A DNA stretch of 64,000 nt from Lachnospiraceae bacterium G41 (GTDB taxonomy: Bacteria; Bacillota; Clostridia; Lachnospirales; Lachnospiraceae), in assembly GCA_900100245.1 (NCBI GenBank), contig FNEU01000008.1, positions 1 to 64,000 of the forward strand, written 5' to 3'. The notes under the pieces were generated by a model, which worked only from the letters and a program-made list of their open reading frames with translations, was not told the origin of the DNA and did no database searches. Each line of letters begins with the position of its first letter. The first letter of the stretch is position 1. The translations under genes and the position numbers were made by a program. Shown here one piece after another: positions 8,107-16,485 of the stretch.

Positions 8107-9609
8107 TTATAAATCATAAAAATATTCTTCAGTTTCTTGATTAGCGAAAGGATCATAGTAGATATTATTGTCTTTTTCGTACTGATAAATATCGTATCCG
8201 TGACCCCAATCGGTATCGAAACTGTATTGGTTCATAAAATATTCGTCAAAATCATTGATTGTGACCGTTACCCAGCCGTAATCGTACTGATATCGATAAT
8301 TAATTCCGACTTCAATTCCAAGAGGTGTAAATAACATAATAAGTGCATCGTCATCCTGGAAAACCTTGGCGGTATCTTCGTAAGGACTGTAATTGATTGC
8401 ATCAACGTAGCTGTTCTGAATGTTGGAACGTTCTACGAAAAATTCTGCGAAGTCTCCTCTGAAATCAAGTATGGCGGTATTATCTATTACTCCGCCATTT
8501 TTAACATCAATATTGATTCCATGAACATAGAAATTCTCAATGTAGTTGTTTTCATAAGAAGTAGTAGAAAATCCTATTGAGATAACCTCGTCATTGTTAA
8601 ATGTTACAACCGAATCTGTATAAAGTGTGTAATTAAATGTTTCGTCCGAGTTTGTATTCTTCTTCTTTGAAACATATTCATAAAGTTCACTGATTGCCTG
8701 ATTTCTTAATGCTTCATTGGCCTTTGTAAAATCAACTTTATCGGAGCTTAAAGCATAATATGTGCAGTATGCATTGATGAAAAGACCGTCACATTCGCCC
8801 TCATAACGAATGGCTCTTCTTTCAACGGTATAATTCTTATTCGGGATATACGAATCAATCAGATATTCGTAGTAAGGTGTCTCAAAACCGTCTCTTTCTA
8901 TAAAATTGTGACTTACTTCAGATCTTAAATATGAGGAATAATTACCGTTTATAAAATAATCAAAATTATCCTCTGCGGGTTCATCCCAGTACTCATTGGC
9001 TGAAGGAACGATATTGTTGATAAAATCATCGTAATCAAGTTTTGAAGTACCGGAATAAAGTGGCTCAATTGTTTTTGCATAATAATATTCATCCGAATCC
9101 GGATCATATATATCGGGATCAACATCAGGGTCAACATCGGGATCAATATCAGGGTCAACATCGGGATCAATATCAGGATCTATATCGGGATCAATATCAG
9201 GATCTATATCGGGATCAATGTCAGGGAAAAGATTGTTGATATTGTTGTTATTGTTATTATTATTGGTTGGAAGATTTGTCTGAGTGGTAACCTGCGTTGT
9301 ATTGTAAACGCCTTTAATAACTATCGGTAAGAATGCAGCAACAAAAAGAACCACTAAAAGAATAATGGTAACCAAAACCACTGCTACACCGATTAAAAGG
9401 CCGATAATCCAGCCCTTTGAGCTCTTATTTGTGTTAGGAGCAGACTTCTTTCTCTCGGGACCGGTATAAAATACCTGTTCTGTAGTAGCATTCTGCTCAT
9501 TTACATTATTTTCGACAGGCTCTTCTTTATTGAGATTATATCCGCAGTTTGTGCAAACGCCCGGTTTTGTTACGGCTCCGCAACGCGGACAGAAAACAAA
9601 TTCATTCAT
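8107..9609 (-). CDS. Zinc-ribbon, single-pass membrane protein with DPD(I/V) repeat and DUF3298-like outer domain
   Basis: The N-terminal zinc ribbon has CPRCG and CTNCG (Cys7, 10, 19, 22). One transmembrane helix spans about 66-97. An Asn-rich stretch (115-126) is followed by about ten DPDI/DPDV units (129-168), likely a stiff, calcium-friendly spacer outside the cell. The outer domain (about 180-500) is rich in Tyr and Asp. Its SIGFSTTSYENN and FTPLGIEVGINYRY patterns recall DUF3298/RsiV-type extracellular domains, with moderate certainty. It begins 17 bases after cinA with AGAGGG, so it is likely the last cinA-operon gene. A sensor or surface-protein role is inference. Confidence 0.72.
   Translation of the reverse strand: MNEFVFCPRCGAVTKPGVCTNCGYNLNKEEPVENNVNEQNATTEQVFYTGPERKKSAPNTNKSSKGWIIGLLIGVAVVLVTIILLVVLFVAAFLPIVIKGVYNTTQVTTQTNLPTNNNNNNNNINNLFPDIDPDIDPDIDPDIDPDIDPDVDPDIDPDVDPDVDPDIYDPDSDEYYYAKTIEPLYSGTSKLDYDDFINNIVPSANEYWDEPAEDNFDYFINGNYSSYLRSEVSHNFIERDGFETPYYEYLIDSYIPNKNYTVERRAIRYEGECDGLFINAYCTYYALSSDKVDFTKANEALRNQAISELYEYVSKKKNTNSDETFNYTLYTDSVVTFNNDEVISIGFSTTSYENNYIENFYVHGINIDVKNGGVIDNTAILDFRGDFAEFFVERSNIQNSYVDAINYSPYEDTAKVFQDDDALIMLFTPLGIEVGINYRYQYDYGWVTVTINDFDEYFMNQYSFDTDWGHGYDIYQYEKDNNIYYDPFANQETEEYFYDL
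9098..9226 (-). repeat. In-frame 12/24-bp minisatellite encoding DPDI/DPDV
   Basis: Alternating units of GGGATCAATATC and AGGATCTATATC type run without interruption and encode the Asp-Pro spacer. Synonymous alternation between GATCCC/GATCCT and ATT/ATA, plus GTT variants, gives a 24-bp higher-order period. Copy number is likely variable between strains. Confidence 0.85.
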
Positions 9610-9626
9610 AATAAATCCCTCTACAC

Positions 9627-10808
9627 TTACATTCCAAACTGAGTCTCACTGACGTATTTAAGTATACAGACTCTCATCAAATCAAGTGCGGCAGTTGTGG
9701 CACATTCTCTTACCTTTGTTCTGTCGCCTTTGAATATATATTCTTTTACGGTTATTTTTCCTTTCACATTACAGCCTATATAAACGAGTCCTACTTCTTT
9801 ACCTTCATAAGGGCTGTCAGGACCTGCAACTCCTGTTACGGAAACTATAACATCCGCTTTATTCGGTACATCGTCGGCAAGCGCCATTTCCTCGGCCACC
9901 TTTTCTGATACAGCTGTGTATTTTTCTAGAGATGATTTCTTTACACCGAGTATTTTATGCTTACTTTTATCAGAATAAGTTACGTAGCATGTTTTAAGAG
10001 CTTCGGATACTCCCGCAACATTTATAAGTCTCGCGGATACCATACCGCCCGTGCAGGACTCTACGGTAGAAACCGTTAATTTGTTTGATAAAAGTAAATT
10101 AACAACTGCCTGTTCAAGAGAAACCTCATCATTGGTTGTATAAATATATTCTCCGACAAGTGTTTTTAATTCTTTTATGACGGGATTGATCAATCTCTCG
10201 CATTCGGCCTGATCGTTGCCTTTTGCCGTAACATGAATATGTACTTCGCCGGATTTGGGATAAATCGTAATTGAAGGATTCGAATGTGAAAGCATCAAAT
10301 CTTTTATGTTCTCTTCTACTTCACTCTCGCCCAAACCGGCAATTTTAACGGTTTTTGTAATGATAACCGAATCGGACTTTTCTTCAAGAAAAGGAACCGC
10401 ATATTTTAAAAACATCGGTTTCATTTCATTAAACTGACCCGGTAAAAGAATGAAAATATGTCCCGAATCTTCAATGATTTCGCCTGCAGAGTTGCCAAAT
10501 TCATTAGGTATTACTATGCAACCGTCTATATGTTCATCAATTGTTTCTTTGCCAAGAAACATTGCTACGCTTTCTTTGGTAACATCTTCTGATGAAGGGC
10601 CCATACCGCCGGAAATAACAATAATATCGGAACGCTGAATCGCAATATCAAGGCATTCGTTGATTCTTGCCTTATTATCGCCGACACTTGTCTGATAGTA
10701 TGCGGTAAGTCCAAGCTTTGCAAACTGTTCTGCCAGAAAAGCGGCATTGGTATTTATTATGTTTCCAAGAAGAATTTCCGTACCGACGGAAATGTATTCA
10801 ACTATCAT
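9627..10808 (-). CDS. cinA: CinA-type nicotinamide-nucleotide amidase / competence-damage protein
   Basis: The N-terminal molybdopterin-binding-like (COG1058) domain, about 1-165, shows SVGTEILLGNIINTNAAF and VISGGMGPSSEDVTKE. The C-terminal CinA amidase domain, about 235-393, shows TVSTVESCTGGMVSARL and VTGVAGPD. The family deamidates NMN in pyridine nucleotide recycling and is often SOS or competence linked. Length 393 is typical. It follows pgsA by 14 bases, and GGAG precedes the ATG. In many Firmicutes recA comes next; here three extra genes separate them. Confidence 0.92.
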   Translation of the reverse strand: MIVEYISVGTEILLGNIINTNAAFLAEQFAKLGLTAYYQTSVGDNKARINECLDIAIQRSDIIVISGGMGPSSEDVTKESVAMFLGKETIDEHIDGCIVIPNEFGNSAGEIIEDSGHIFILLPGQFNEMKPMFLKYAVPFLEEKSDSVIITKTVKIAGLGESEVEENIKDLMLSHSNPSITIYPKSGEVHIHVTAKGNDQAECERLINPVIKELKTLVGEYIYTTNDEVSLEQAVVNLLLSNKLTVSTVESCTGGMVSARLINVAGVSEALKTCYVTYSDKSKHKILGVKKSSLEKYTAVSEKVAEEMALADDVPNKADVIVSVTGVAGPDSPYEGKEVGLVYIGCNVKGKITVKEYIFKGDRTKVRECATTAALDLMRVCILKYVSETQFGM

Positions 10809-10822
10809 ATTTACTCCAACAG

Positions 10823-11365
10823 TTATTTGGTTTCTGCTAATACTTTTCTGTTCTTAACAATACAGATAATAAGAGATACTACCGTTAAAATAAGCACTGC
10901 TATCTCGAGGATTAGTGTAGGGATTGCAAGGAAGCTTAAATCAGCGATGATAAATAAAATCATAATCATCTGAAGAGTAGTCTTTATTTTACCGGACATA
11001 TCTGCTGCAATTACTACGCCTTTTCCCGCAGCGACAAGTCTGAAGCCCGAAATAATAAAATCTCTGCCGATTATCACCAGCACAAGGATATATCCGAATT
11101 TTCCTAATGACCCCAATGCTAAAAGACATATAAGTGCACAACACACAAGCAATTTGTCGGCTAAAGGATCCGCAAATTTACCGAAATCGGTAATAAGATT
11201 TTTCTTTCTGGCTATAAGTCCGTCAAAGAAATCGGTAAGTGATGCAATTATAAAAAGTGCAAATGCAACCCATTTTCCGAAAGGAATAAAGCTTGCCATC
11301 AGAAAAAATATGAAGAATGGAATAATAATAATTCTAAGTACTGTCAGTTTGTTGGGTAAATTCAT
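10823..11365 (-). CDS. pgsA: CDP-diacylglycerol-glycerol-3-phosphate 3-phosphatidyltransferase
   Basis: Membrane enzyme making phosphatidylglycerol phosphate for anionic phospholipids. The CDP-alcohol phosphotransferase signature appears as SLTDFFDGLIARKKNLITDFGKFADPLADK in two neighbouring blocks, giving the D-G-x2-A-R-x8-G-x3-D-x3-D pattern. Four or five membrane segments are visible. I chose the ATG at 11365 (180 residues) because it overlaps the rimO stop as ATGA and has GGAG upstream. An in-frame start twelve codons earlier would run into rimO. Confidence 0.93.
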   Translation of the reverse strand: MNLPNKLTVLRIIIIPFFIFFLMASFIPFGKWVAFALFIIASLTDFFDGLIARKKNLITDFGKFADPLADKLLVCCALICLLALGSLGKFGYILVLVIIGRDFIISGFRLVAAGKGVVIAADMSGKIKTTLQMIMILFIIADLSFLAIPTLILEIAVLILTVVSLIICIVKNRKVLAETK

Positions 11366-12681
11366 TTTATTATTTCTCCGAATAAATCGTATTCCGAACA
11401 ATCGGTTATTTTTACTTTAACAAATGTTCCGCTTAAATAATCTTCTTCAGCTTCGATAAAGACATTTCCGTCGATATCGGGAGCATCCAAATAAAGTCTT
11501 GCAATATAAAAGCCTTCTTCGGGATTGTATCCGTCTATTATGGCCGTAAACTTTTTGGATACGAATGATAAATTTCTTTTAATCGAAATCTCTCTTTGAA
11601 TTTCCATGAGTTTCTTCTGTCTCAGTTTTTTAATGCTTTCTTTTATCTGAGGCTTAAACGAAGCGGCCAATGTACCTTCTTCCTTTGAGTAAGTAAATAC
11701 TCCGAGACGGTCAAATTTGTTCTTGGCGATAAAATCACAAAGTTCTTCAGCTTCTTCGTCTGTCTCTGTCGGGAATCCAGTAATAAGTGATGTTCTTATC
11801 GCTATTCCCGGGATTTCTTTTCTTAATCTCTTAATAAGAGTTGTGATTTCTTTCTTTGAAGTCCTGCGGCCCATCTTTTGAAGTATCCTGTCGGAAGCAT
11901 GCTGGATGGGCATATCGAGGTATTTGCAAACCTTAGGATTGTCTTTAATAAGATTTATAAGGTCATCGTCAATCTCTTCGGGATAACAATACATTAATCT
12001 AATCCATTCGATTCCTTCTATTTCACTTAATTTGTTTACCAGTTCGACAAGGCTCTTTTTTCCGTAAATATCTGTTCCGTATACGGTTGTTTCCTGAGCC
12101 ACGAGAATCAGTTCCTTAACGTAATTCTTTGCAAGGAATTCTGCTTCTTTTATGAGCTCATCCATAGGTACGGATCTGTAGGAACCTCTGATGGAAGGAA
12201 TCGAACAATAAGTGCATTTTTTATCGCAGCCTTCAGCAATCTTAAGATATGAATAATGATATGGCGGATTTAAAAATCTTCTGCCCGATGCGGACTGCTT
12301 TAAATTGTTATCCGGTATATCGAATATTTTCTCTTTATCAGATATACGTTTAAGGTCGTCCAAAATATTGGGTATTGCAGAAATACCTAAGAATACATCT
12401 ATTTCTGGGATTAATTCTTTTAAATCCTCATAATATCTCTGGGCCAGACAGCCTGTAACCACGAGATATTTAAGATTGTCTTTCTTGTATTGTGCAAGCT
12501 CAAGGATGGTATTGATACTTTCCTCTTTTGCATCTTTTATGAATGCGCAGGTATTAACGATTGCAATATCTGCATCCTCGGGAGCGGATACAATTTCATA
12601 TTCACTTGAAATATCTGCCAGCATGTGTTCGGAATCGACTAAATTCTTATCACAGCCCAAAGATGCGAAATAAACCTTCAT
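11362..12681 (-). CDS. rimO: Ribosomal protein S12 methylthiotransferase RimO
   Basis: Radical SAM enzyme that adds a methylthio group to an Asp of ribosomal protein S12. The N-terminal UPF0004 domain has conserved Cys in SLGCDKNLVDSE, VNTCAFI and VVTGCLAQRY. The radical SAM core has CDKKCTYC. A C-terminal TRAM domain is recognisable (VSKKFTAIIDGY onward). Length 439 is standard. The stop overlaps the pgsA start, so the two are translationally coupled. SLGCDKN and SIRGSYRS favour RimO over MiaB. Confidence 0.95.
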   Translation of the reverse strand: MKVYFASLGCDKNLVDSEHMLADISSEYEIVSAPEDADIAIVNTCAFIKDAKEESINTILELAQYKKDNLKYLVVTGCLAQRYYEDLKELIPEIDVFLGISAIPNILDDLKRISDKEKIFDIPDNNLKQSASGRRFLNPPYHYSYLKIAEGCDKKCTYCSIPSIRGSYRSVPMDELIKEAEFLAKNYVKELILVAQETTVYGTDIYGKKSLVELVNKLSEIEGIEWIRLMYCYPEEIDDDLINLIKDNPKVCKYLDMPIQHASDRILQKMGRRTSKKEITTLIKRLRKEIPGIAIRTSLITGFPTETDEEAEELCDFIAKNKFDRLGVFTYSKEEGTLAASFKPQIKESIKKLRQKKLMEIQREISIKRNLSFVSKKFTAIIDGYNPEEGFYIARLYLDAPDIDGNVFIEAEEDYLSGTFVKVKITDCSEYDLFGEIIK

Positions 12682-12711
12682 GTTCTCTAAACTCTCATAA
12701 AAAATTCAAAA

Positions 12712-12745
12712 GTCGGAGCCGGACACCTAAAGGAGTCAGGCACCG
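12712..12745. repeat. Intergenic imperfect inverted repeat between rpoZ and rimO
   Basis: TCGGAGCCGGACACCT and AGGAGTCAGGCACCGA pair at 13 of 16 positions around a two-base gap. It is GC-rich compared with its surroundings and resembles the GTGTCAGGCACC-type palindromes scattered through many Gram-positive genomes. On the minus strand it is followed by CTTTTGAATTTTTT, so it may also act as a second terminator. Confidence 0.55.
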
Positions 12746-12757
12746 ATAAAAAAGAAT

Positions 12758-12786
12758 AAATACCCATCGAAATACGACGGGTATTT
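12758..12786 (-). terminator. Rho-independent terminator after rpoZ
   Basis: AAATACCC pairs with GGGTATTT, extended inward by TCG/CGA after a mismatch. It lies six bases past the rpoZ stop. Confidence 0.75.
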
Positions 12787-12791
12787 AATAA

Positions 12792-13019
12792 CTAACCCAC
12801 AATCTTAATCTTGGATTCGTTTAATTCTTTAACTGCGATTGATAAGGGCTTTGCGTCTTCATTATCTACAAGAGGTTCAGCGCCGTCAATAATCTGACGT
12901 GCTCTTTTTGATGTTGCCATAACTATCGAATAACGTGAATTAACTATAGGTGAATCACCAGCCTCCACTGCATCATAGTTAACAACATTCATCAAATCTG
13001 TGTAGGACGGATGTAACAT
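12792..13019 (-). CDS. rpoZ: RNA polymerase omega subunit
   Basis: Small subunit that helps assemble the beta-prime subunit. The omega core is visible as SRYSIVMATSKRARQIIDG, followed by AVKELNESKIKIVG. It has 75 residues. The start lies two bases after the gmk stop, and its GGAG ribosome binding site is inside the gmk end, which indicates coupling. The gmk-rpoZ order is conserved in Firmicutes. Confidence 0.94.
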   Translation of the reverse strand: MLHPSYTDLMNVVNYDAVEAGDSPIVNSRYSIVMATSKRARQIIDGAEPLVDNEDAKPLSIAVKELNESKIKIVG

Positions 13020-13021
13020 TT

Positions 13022-13654
13022 CTATTCTCCTTTCGATATAACTTCGAGTTCTTTTTTTATTTTTTCAATCAAATCCGATTGTCTTACCGGCGCATTATGT
13101 GCTGTTGTGATGATATTGTGAAGACTGTCTACACATTCATCCAAATCGTCGTTAATTACAAGGAAATCATATTTGGGAATCCATTCAGCTTCCTCAATCG
13201 CTCTGCCTACTCTTCTGTAGATTTCCTCTTCAGACTCAGTGTTACGTCCTTTAAGTCTGTTAATAAGTTCATCTGCCGAAGGAGGTGTTACGAAAAGCAA
13301 AACTGTGTTGGGGAATTTCTTCTTAATCTGAAGAGCGCCCTGTACTTCGATTTCAAGGATAACGTCTTTTCCTGCTTCAATCTGTTTTTCAACATACTCC
13401 TTAGGTGTTCCGTAATAGTTTCCGCAGTAGGAAGCATATTCCAAAAGACCGTCTTCGATTATAGTCTGCTCAAACTTTCTGTGATCTACGAAGAAATAAT
13501 GAACGCCGTCTTCTTCACCGTCTCTTTTATCTCTTGTGGTCATTGATACGCTTAAGGAATAGTTATCATATTTTTCCATGAGTTTTCTGACGAGCGTTCC
13601 TTTGCCTGCGCCGGAAAATCCGGAAATAACTACCAAGATTCCGTTATTTTTCAT
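13022..13654 (-). CDS. gmk: Guanylate kinase
   Basis: Phosphorylates GMP to GDP. The P-loop is GFSGAGKGT (about 12-20). The GMP-binding region has TTRDKRDGEEDGVHYFFV and SYCGNYYGTPKEYV. The lid and C-terminal parts follow with RLKGRNTESEEEIYRR. Length 210 is typical. AAGGAG precedes the ATG, and the yicC gene ends 12 bases upstream. Confidence 0.96.
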   Translation of the reverse strand: MKNNGILVVISGFSGAGKGTLVRKLMEKYDNYSLSVSMTTRDKRDGEEDGVHYFFVDHRKFEQTIIEDGLLEYASYCGNYYGTPKEYVEKQIEAGKDVILEIEVQGALQIKKKFPNTVLLFVTPPSADELINRLKGRNTESEEEIYRRVGRAIEEAEWIPKYDFLVINDDLDECVDSLHNIITTAHNAPVRQSDLIEKIKKELEVISKGE

Positions 13655-13666
13655 AAATAGAACTCC

Positions 13667-14545
13667 TTATTCGATGTTCTGTATCTGTTCTCTTATCTTT
13701 TCGATTTCTGTTTTGATGGTAATCGCAACATTTGAAATCTCAATATCGGTTGACTTTGAAAGTGTTGTGTTGGCTTCGCGGTTAAGCTCCTGAGCTAAGA
13801 AATCCAGTCTCTTGCCGACGCATCCGCCTGTTGTAAGTGCTTCCTTAACAGCTTCGATATGGCTCTTAAGTCTTACCATTTCCTCATCAACACAAACCTT
13901 GTCGGAATAAATACAAACTTCAGTAAGTATTCTGGATTCGTCAATCTGTTTGTCTTCGAGAACCTCTTTTATCTTGGTTGTAAGTCTGTTCTTGTAATCT
14001 TCAATCGTCTTGGGATATCTTTCTTCGATGAATGCAACGTTCTTACTCATCGCTTCAAGCTTTTCAAGAAGATCTGTTCTTAAATTCTCGCCCTCTTTTA
14101 TTCTGGATACAACAAATGCATCACATGCTTCGATGAGAACATCTTTTACGAGTTTCCAGATTTCATCTTCGTTGATGTTTTCATCTTCGGAAACAAGCAC
14201 TTCGGGCATTCTTGCAAGAGTCGAAACTCTTATATCGTCGTCAAGTTCAAAATCTGTGGCCATCTTTGCAAAATACTTCATGTATTCTGATGCGATTTCC
14301 TGATTGTATTTAATGTTAACGCTTTCTTTCGAATAATCTTCGTAACTTACGAATACATCAACCTTACCGCGCTGAATGTAATCTTTTAATACTTCTCTGA
14401 TATCTGCTTCGAACATGTTAAGCTTTCTGGGAAGCTTTATCGACATATCAAGATATCTGTGATTTACTGACTTAATTTCCACCGAACATTTAGCTGTAGG
14501 TGTTACCTTCTCGCTTCGACCGTAACCGGTCATACTTTTAACCAT
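13667..14545 (-). CDS. yicC: YicC/YloC family endoribonuclease
   Basis: The N-terminal MVKSMTGYGRSE and IKSVNHRYLDMSIKLPR are signatures of YicC_N. The C-terminal DUF1732 part ends with KTEIEKIREQIQNIE, as in the family. Members are endoribonucleases involved in RNA turnover. Length 292 is standard. In Bacillus the gene between yloC and gmk is remA; here there is only a 12-base gap, so remA is absent from this spot. AAAGGCGGG precedes the ATG. Confidence 0.92.
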   Translation of the reverse strand: MVKSMTGYGRSEKVTPTAKCSVEIKSVNHRYLDMSIKLPRKLNMFEADIREVLKDYIQRGKVDVFVSYEDYSKESVNIKYNQEIASEYMKYFAKMATDFELDDDIRVSTLARMPEVLVSEDENINEDEIWKLVKDVLIEACDAFVVSRIKEGENLRTDLLEKLEAMSKNVAFIEERYPKTIEDYKNRLTTKIKEVLEDKQIDESRILTEVCIYSDKVCVDEEMVRLKSHIEAVKEALTTGGCVGKRLDFLAQELNREANTTLSKSTDIEISNVAITIKTEIEKIREQIQNIE

Positions 14546-14589
14546 AATTAACCCGCCTTTTGTTTTTTTGCATACCTAATTATTATACT

Positions 14590-16377
14590 TCAAGAGTTTA
14601 CGCTAGTCAATTCATACATAGATATATCGGGCGTTACAACCATTGAATAGTACTTATGATAAATAACCTTGCCTTTGTCGCCTTCGGCAGGTTTTTTTAT
14701 ATGTTTTTTACGTGTGTAATCTACTTCGACTTTCGAGAGTCCGTTATGCGAAGAATTAAGAGCCGCTAAGCCTGCACAAAGTTCGAAAACTTCATCAGGC
14801 ATCTCCCATTCCGTTGCATCATTATCCTTGTCAGATTTAACGATTACATGTGAGCCTGCAATGCCTTTTGCGTGAAACCACCAGTCATTTCCTGTTGCAA
14901 TCTTAAATGTGACTTCTTCATTCTGGATATTGTTCTTTCCAACATAGATATGATAATTGTTATCGTAAATATAATGCTTGATAACAGACTTCTTTTTCTT
15001 ATCCTTGGGATTAACGTTTTTACGAATATATCCTTTGTCGAAAAGTTCGCTTCTGATCTGATTTAAATCTGATGAGTTTTCGGATATCGAAATATATAAA
15101 AGCATCTCTTCGAGATATTTCGTTTCTTCTTGAGTTTCTAACAAAAGCTCGTTTAATTTCTCTTCTCTTCTTTTAGCCTTCGAATAATCGTTAAAATACT
15201 TATTCGAATTTGCGATAATGCTCTTGTTTTCATCCAAGGGAATTGTGATTTCTTCGTTGGTATAATAATCAAGGACTGTTGCTTCGCTGCCTTGCGATAA
15301 ATTGTGACAATATGCTTTCAAAAGTTCGCCGTATTTCTTTAGAGTATCTTTATTCTCGCATTCTGAAAGTTCTTTTTCCCACTCGCCCATTTTATTCTTA
15401 TTCTTCTGAATATGGGAATTCAAAACATTAATGATGTCGTTACTCTTTTGTAAAATAACGCCTTCATCATGCTTTGCGGAATAAAATTCATTTAAGAATT
15501 CGCATAAATACGAGTCCTTATGTTCTTTTGCTTCAATACCTTCGCTCATAAAAGAATCATAAAAGAAAGTCGTATAATCATATAGCGAACCTTTCTTTGA
15601 ATACGAATAAAACGAAGTATTGTCTTTTGCTTCTTCTGTGGTTTTTTCAAAAGCTTCGCAAAGTAAATTAATCTTATTATTATCAAAATCTTTTACGGGA
15701 TAATCATTGTCAAATCCGGCTCTTTTAATTACTTCTTTTGCAAAGGCCTTGGATACACCTTCGAAATTTGAGAAAAGAAGTGAAGAAGACTTAAGATCTT
15801 CGTTTTCCTCTTTTATGATTTGAATGAGACGATTAATCTCGGTTTTTATATCACACTCGTAAGGATTAATTTTGCATAAATCCGAAGGGAAGAAATACTC
15901 TTTTTTAGGAAGCACTTCTCTTACTGAGCTTGTAAGGGCGGATATTCTCTTGATGCTGTCGATAATGATATCTTGATCATCGGTTAAAATGATATTGCTG
16001 TGCTTTCCCATAAGCTCGAAAATAAGCTTTTTGACTGAACGGTCGCCCATTTCGTCCAAGTGCTCGATTTCAAACGTTATGATACGTTCATTACCTTTTT
16101 GTTTAACGCTTAATATTTTTCCGTTGGCAACGTATTTACGCAAAACCATGCAAAAATTAAGCGCATTCTGAGGTGCTTCGCCTTTATCCTTTACAAGATA
16201 TGTATAAGACATCGAAGGATTGGCCGAAACAAAAAGATTGTACGTATCCTTCTCCTTCTTAATCACGAGAATAATATCAAAAGCATTCGGCTGAATAATC
16301 TTTGAAATTCGCCCATCGCTAAAAAGATCGCTGTATTCATTTGTAATTCTTTGTATACAAAATCCGTCAAATGCCAT
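14590..16377 (-). CDS. rqcH: RqcH/NFACT family ribosome quality-control protein (fibronectin-binding-like)
   Basis: Binds stalled 50S subunits and recruits tRNA-Ala to add Ala tails in bacterial ribosome quality control; older names are FbpA or YloA. The NFACT-N domain starts MAFDGFCIQRITNE and shows the LRKYV block. A coiled coil lies around 290-430. The C-terminal NFACT-R domain has IYVGKNNIQNEEVTF, WWFHAKGIAGSHVIVK and a terminal VTPDISMYELT. Length 595 is usual. AAAGG precedes the ATG. The glgA gene upstream ends with its own terminator. Confidence 0.92.
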   Translation of the reverse strand: MAFDGFCIQRITNEYSDLFSDGRISKIIQPNAFDIILVIKKEKDTYNLFVSANPSMSYTYLVKDKGEAPQNALNFCMVLRKYVANGKILSVKQKGNERIITFEIEHLDEMGDRSVKKLIFELMGKHSNIILTDDQDIIIDSIKRISALTSSVREVLPKKEYFFPSDLCKINPYECDIKTEINRLIQIIKEENEDLKSSSLLFSNFEGVSKAFAKEVIKRAGFDNDYPVKDFDNNKINLLCEAFEKTTEEAKDNTSFYSYSKKGSLYDYTTFFYDSFMSEGIEAKEHKDSYLCEFLNEFYSAKHDEGVILQKSNDIINVLNSHIQKNKNKMGEWEKELSECENKDTLKKYGELLKAYCHNLSQGSEATVLDYYTNEEITIPLDENKSIIANSNKYFNDYSKAKRREEKLNELLLETQEETKYLEEMLLYISISENSSDLNQIRSELFDKGYIRKNVNPKDKKKKSVIKHYIYDNNYHIYVGKNNIQNEEVTFKIATGNDWWFHAKGIAGSHVIVKSDKDNDATEWEMPDEVFELCAGLAALNSSHNGLSKVEVDYTRKKHIKKPAEGDKGKVIYHKYYSMVVTPDISMYELTSVNS

Positions 16378-16429
16378 TTTTAATACCTTTAAAGCCTCTT
16401 AAAAACTCACTTTTACTATAATATCATAA

Positions 16430-16462
16430 AAATGTGCCAAAGGCACAACCTTCGGCACATTT
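16430..16462 (-). terminator. Rho-independent terminator after glgA
   Basis: AAATGTGCC and GGCACATTT form a 9-bp stem. On the minus strand it is followed by a short T run, 24 bases past the glgA stop. Confidence 0.85.
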
Positions 16463-16485
16463 CATGATTTTATTTGTCTTAAATT

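Noticed and set aside
9098-9226. Regular repeats that could suggest a CRISPR array
   Set aside because: The units are contiguous, in frame and without spacers; they encode the DPDI stretch.
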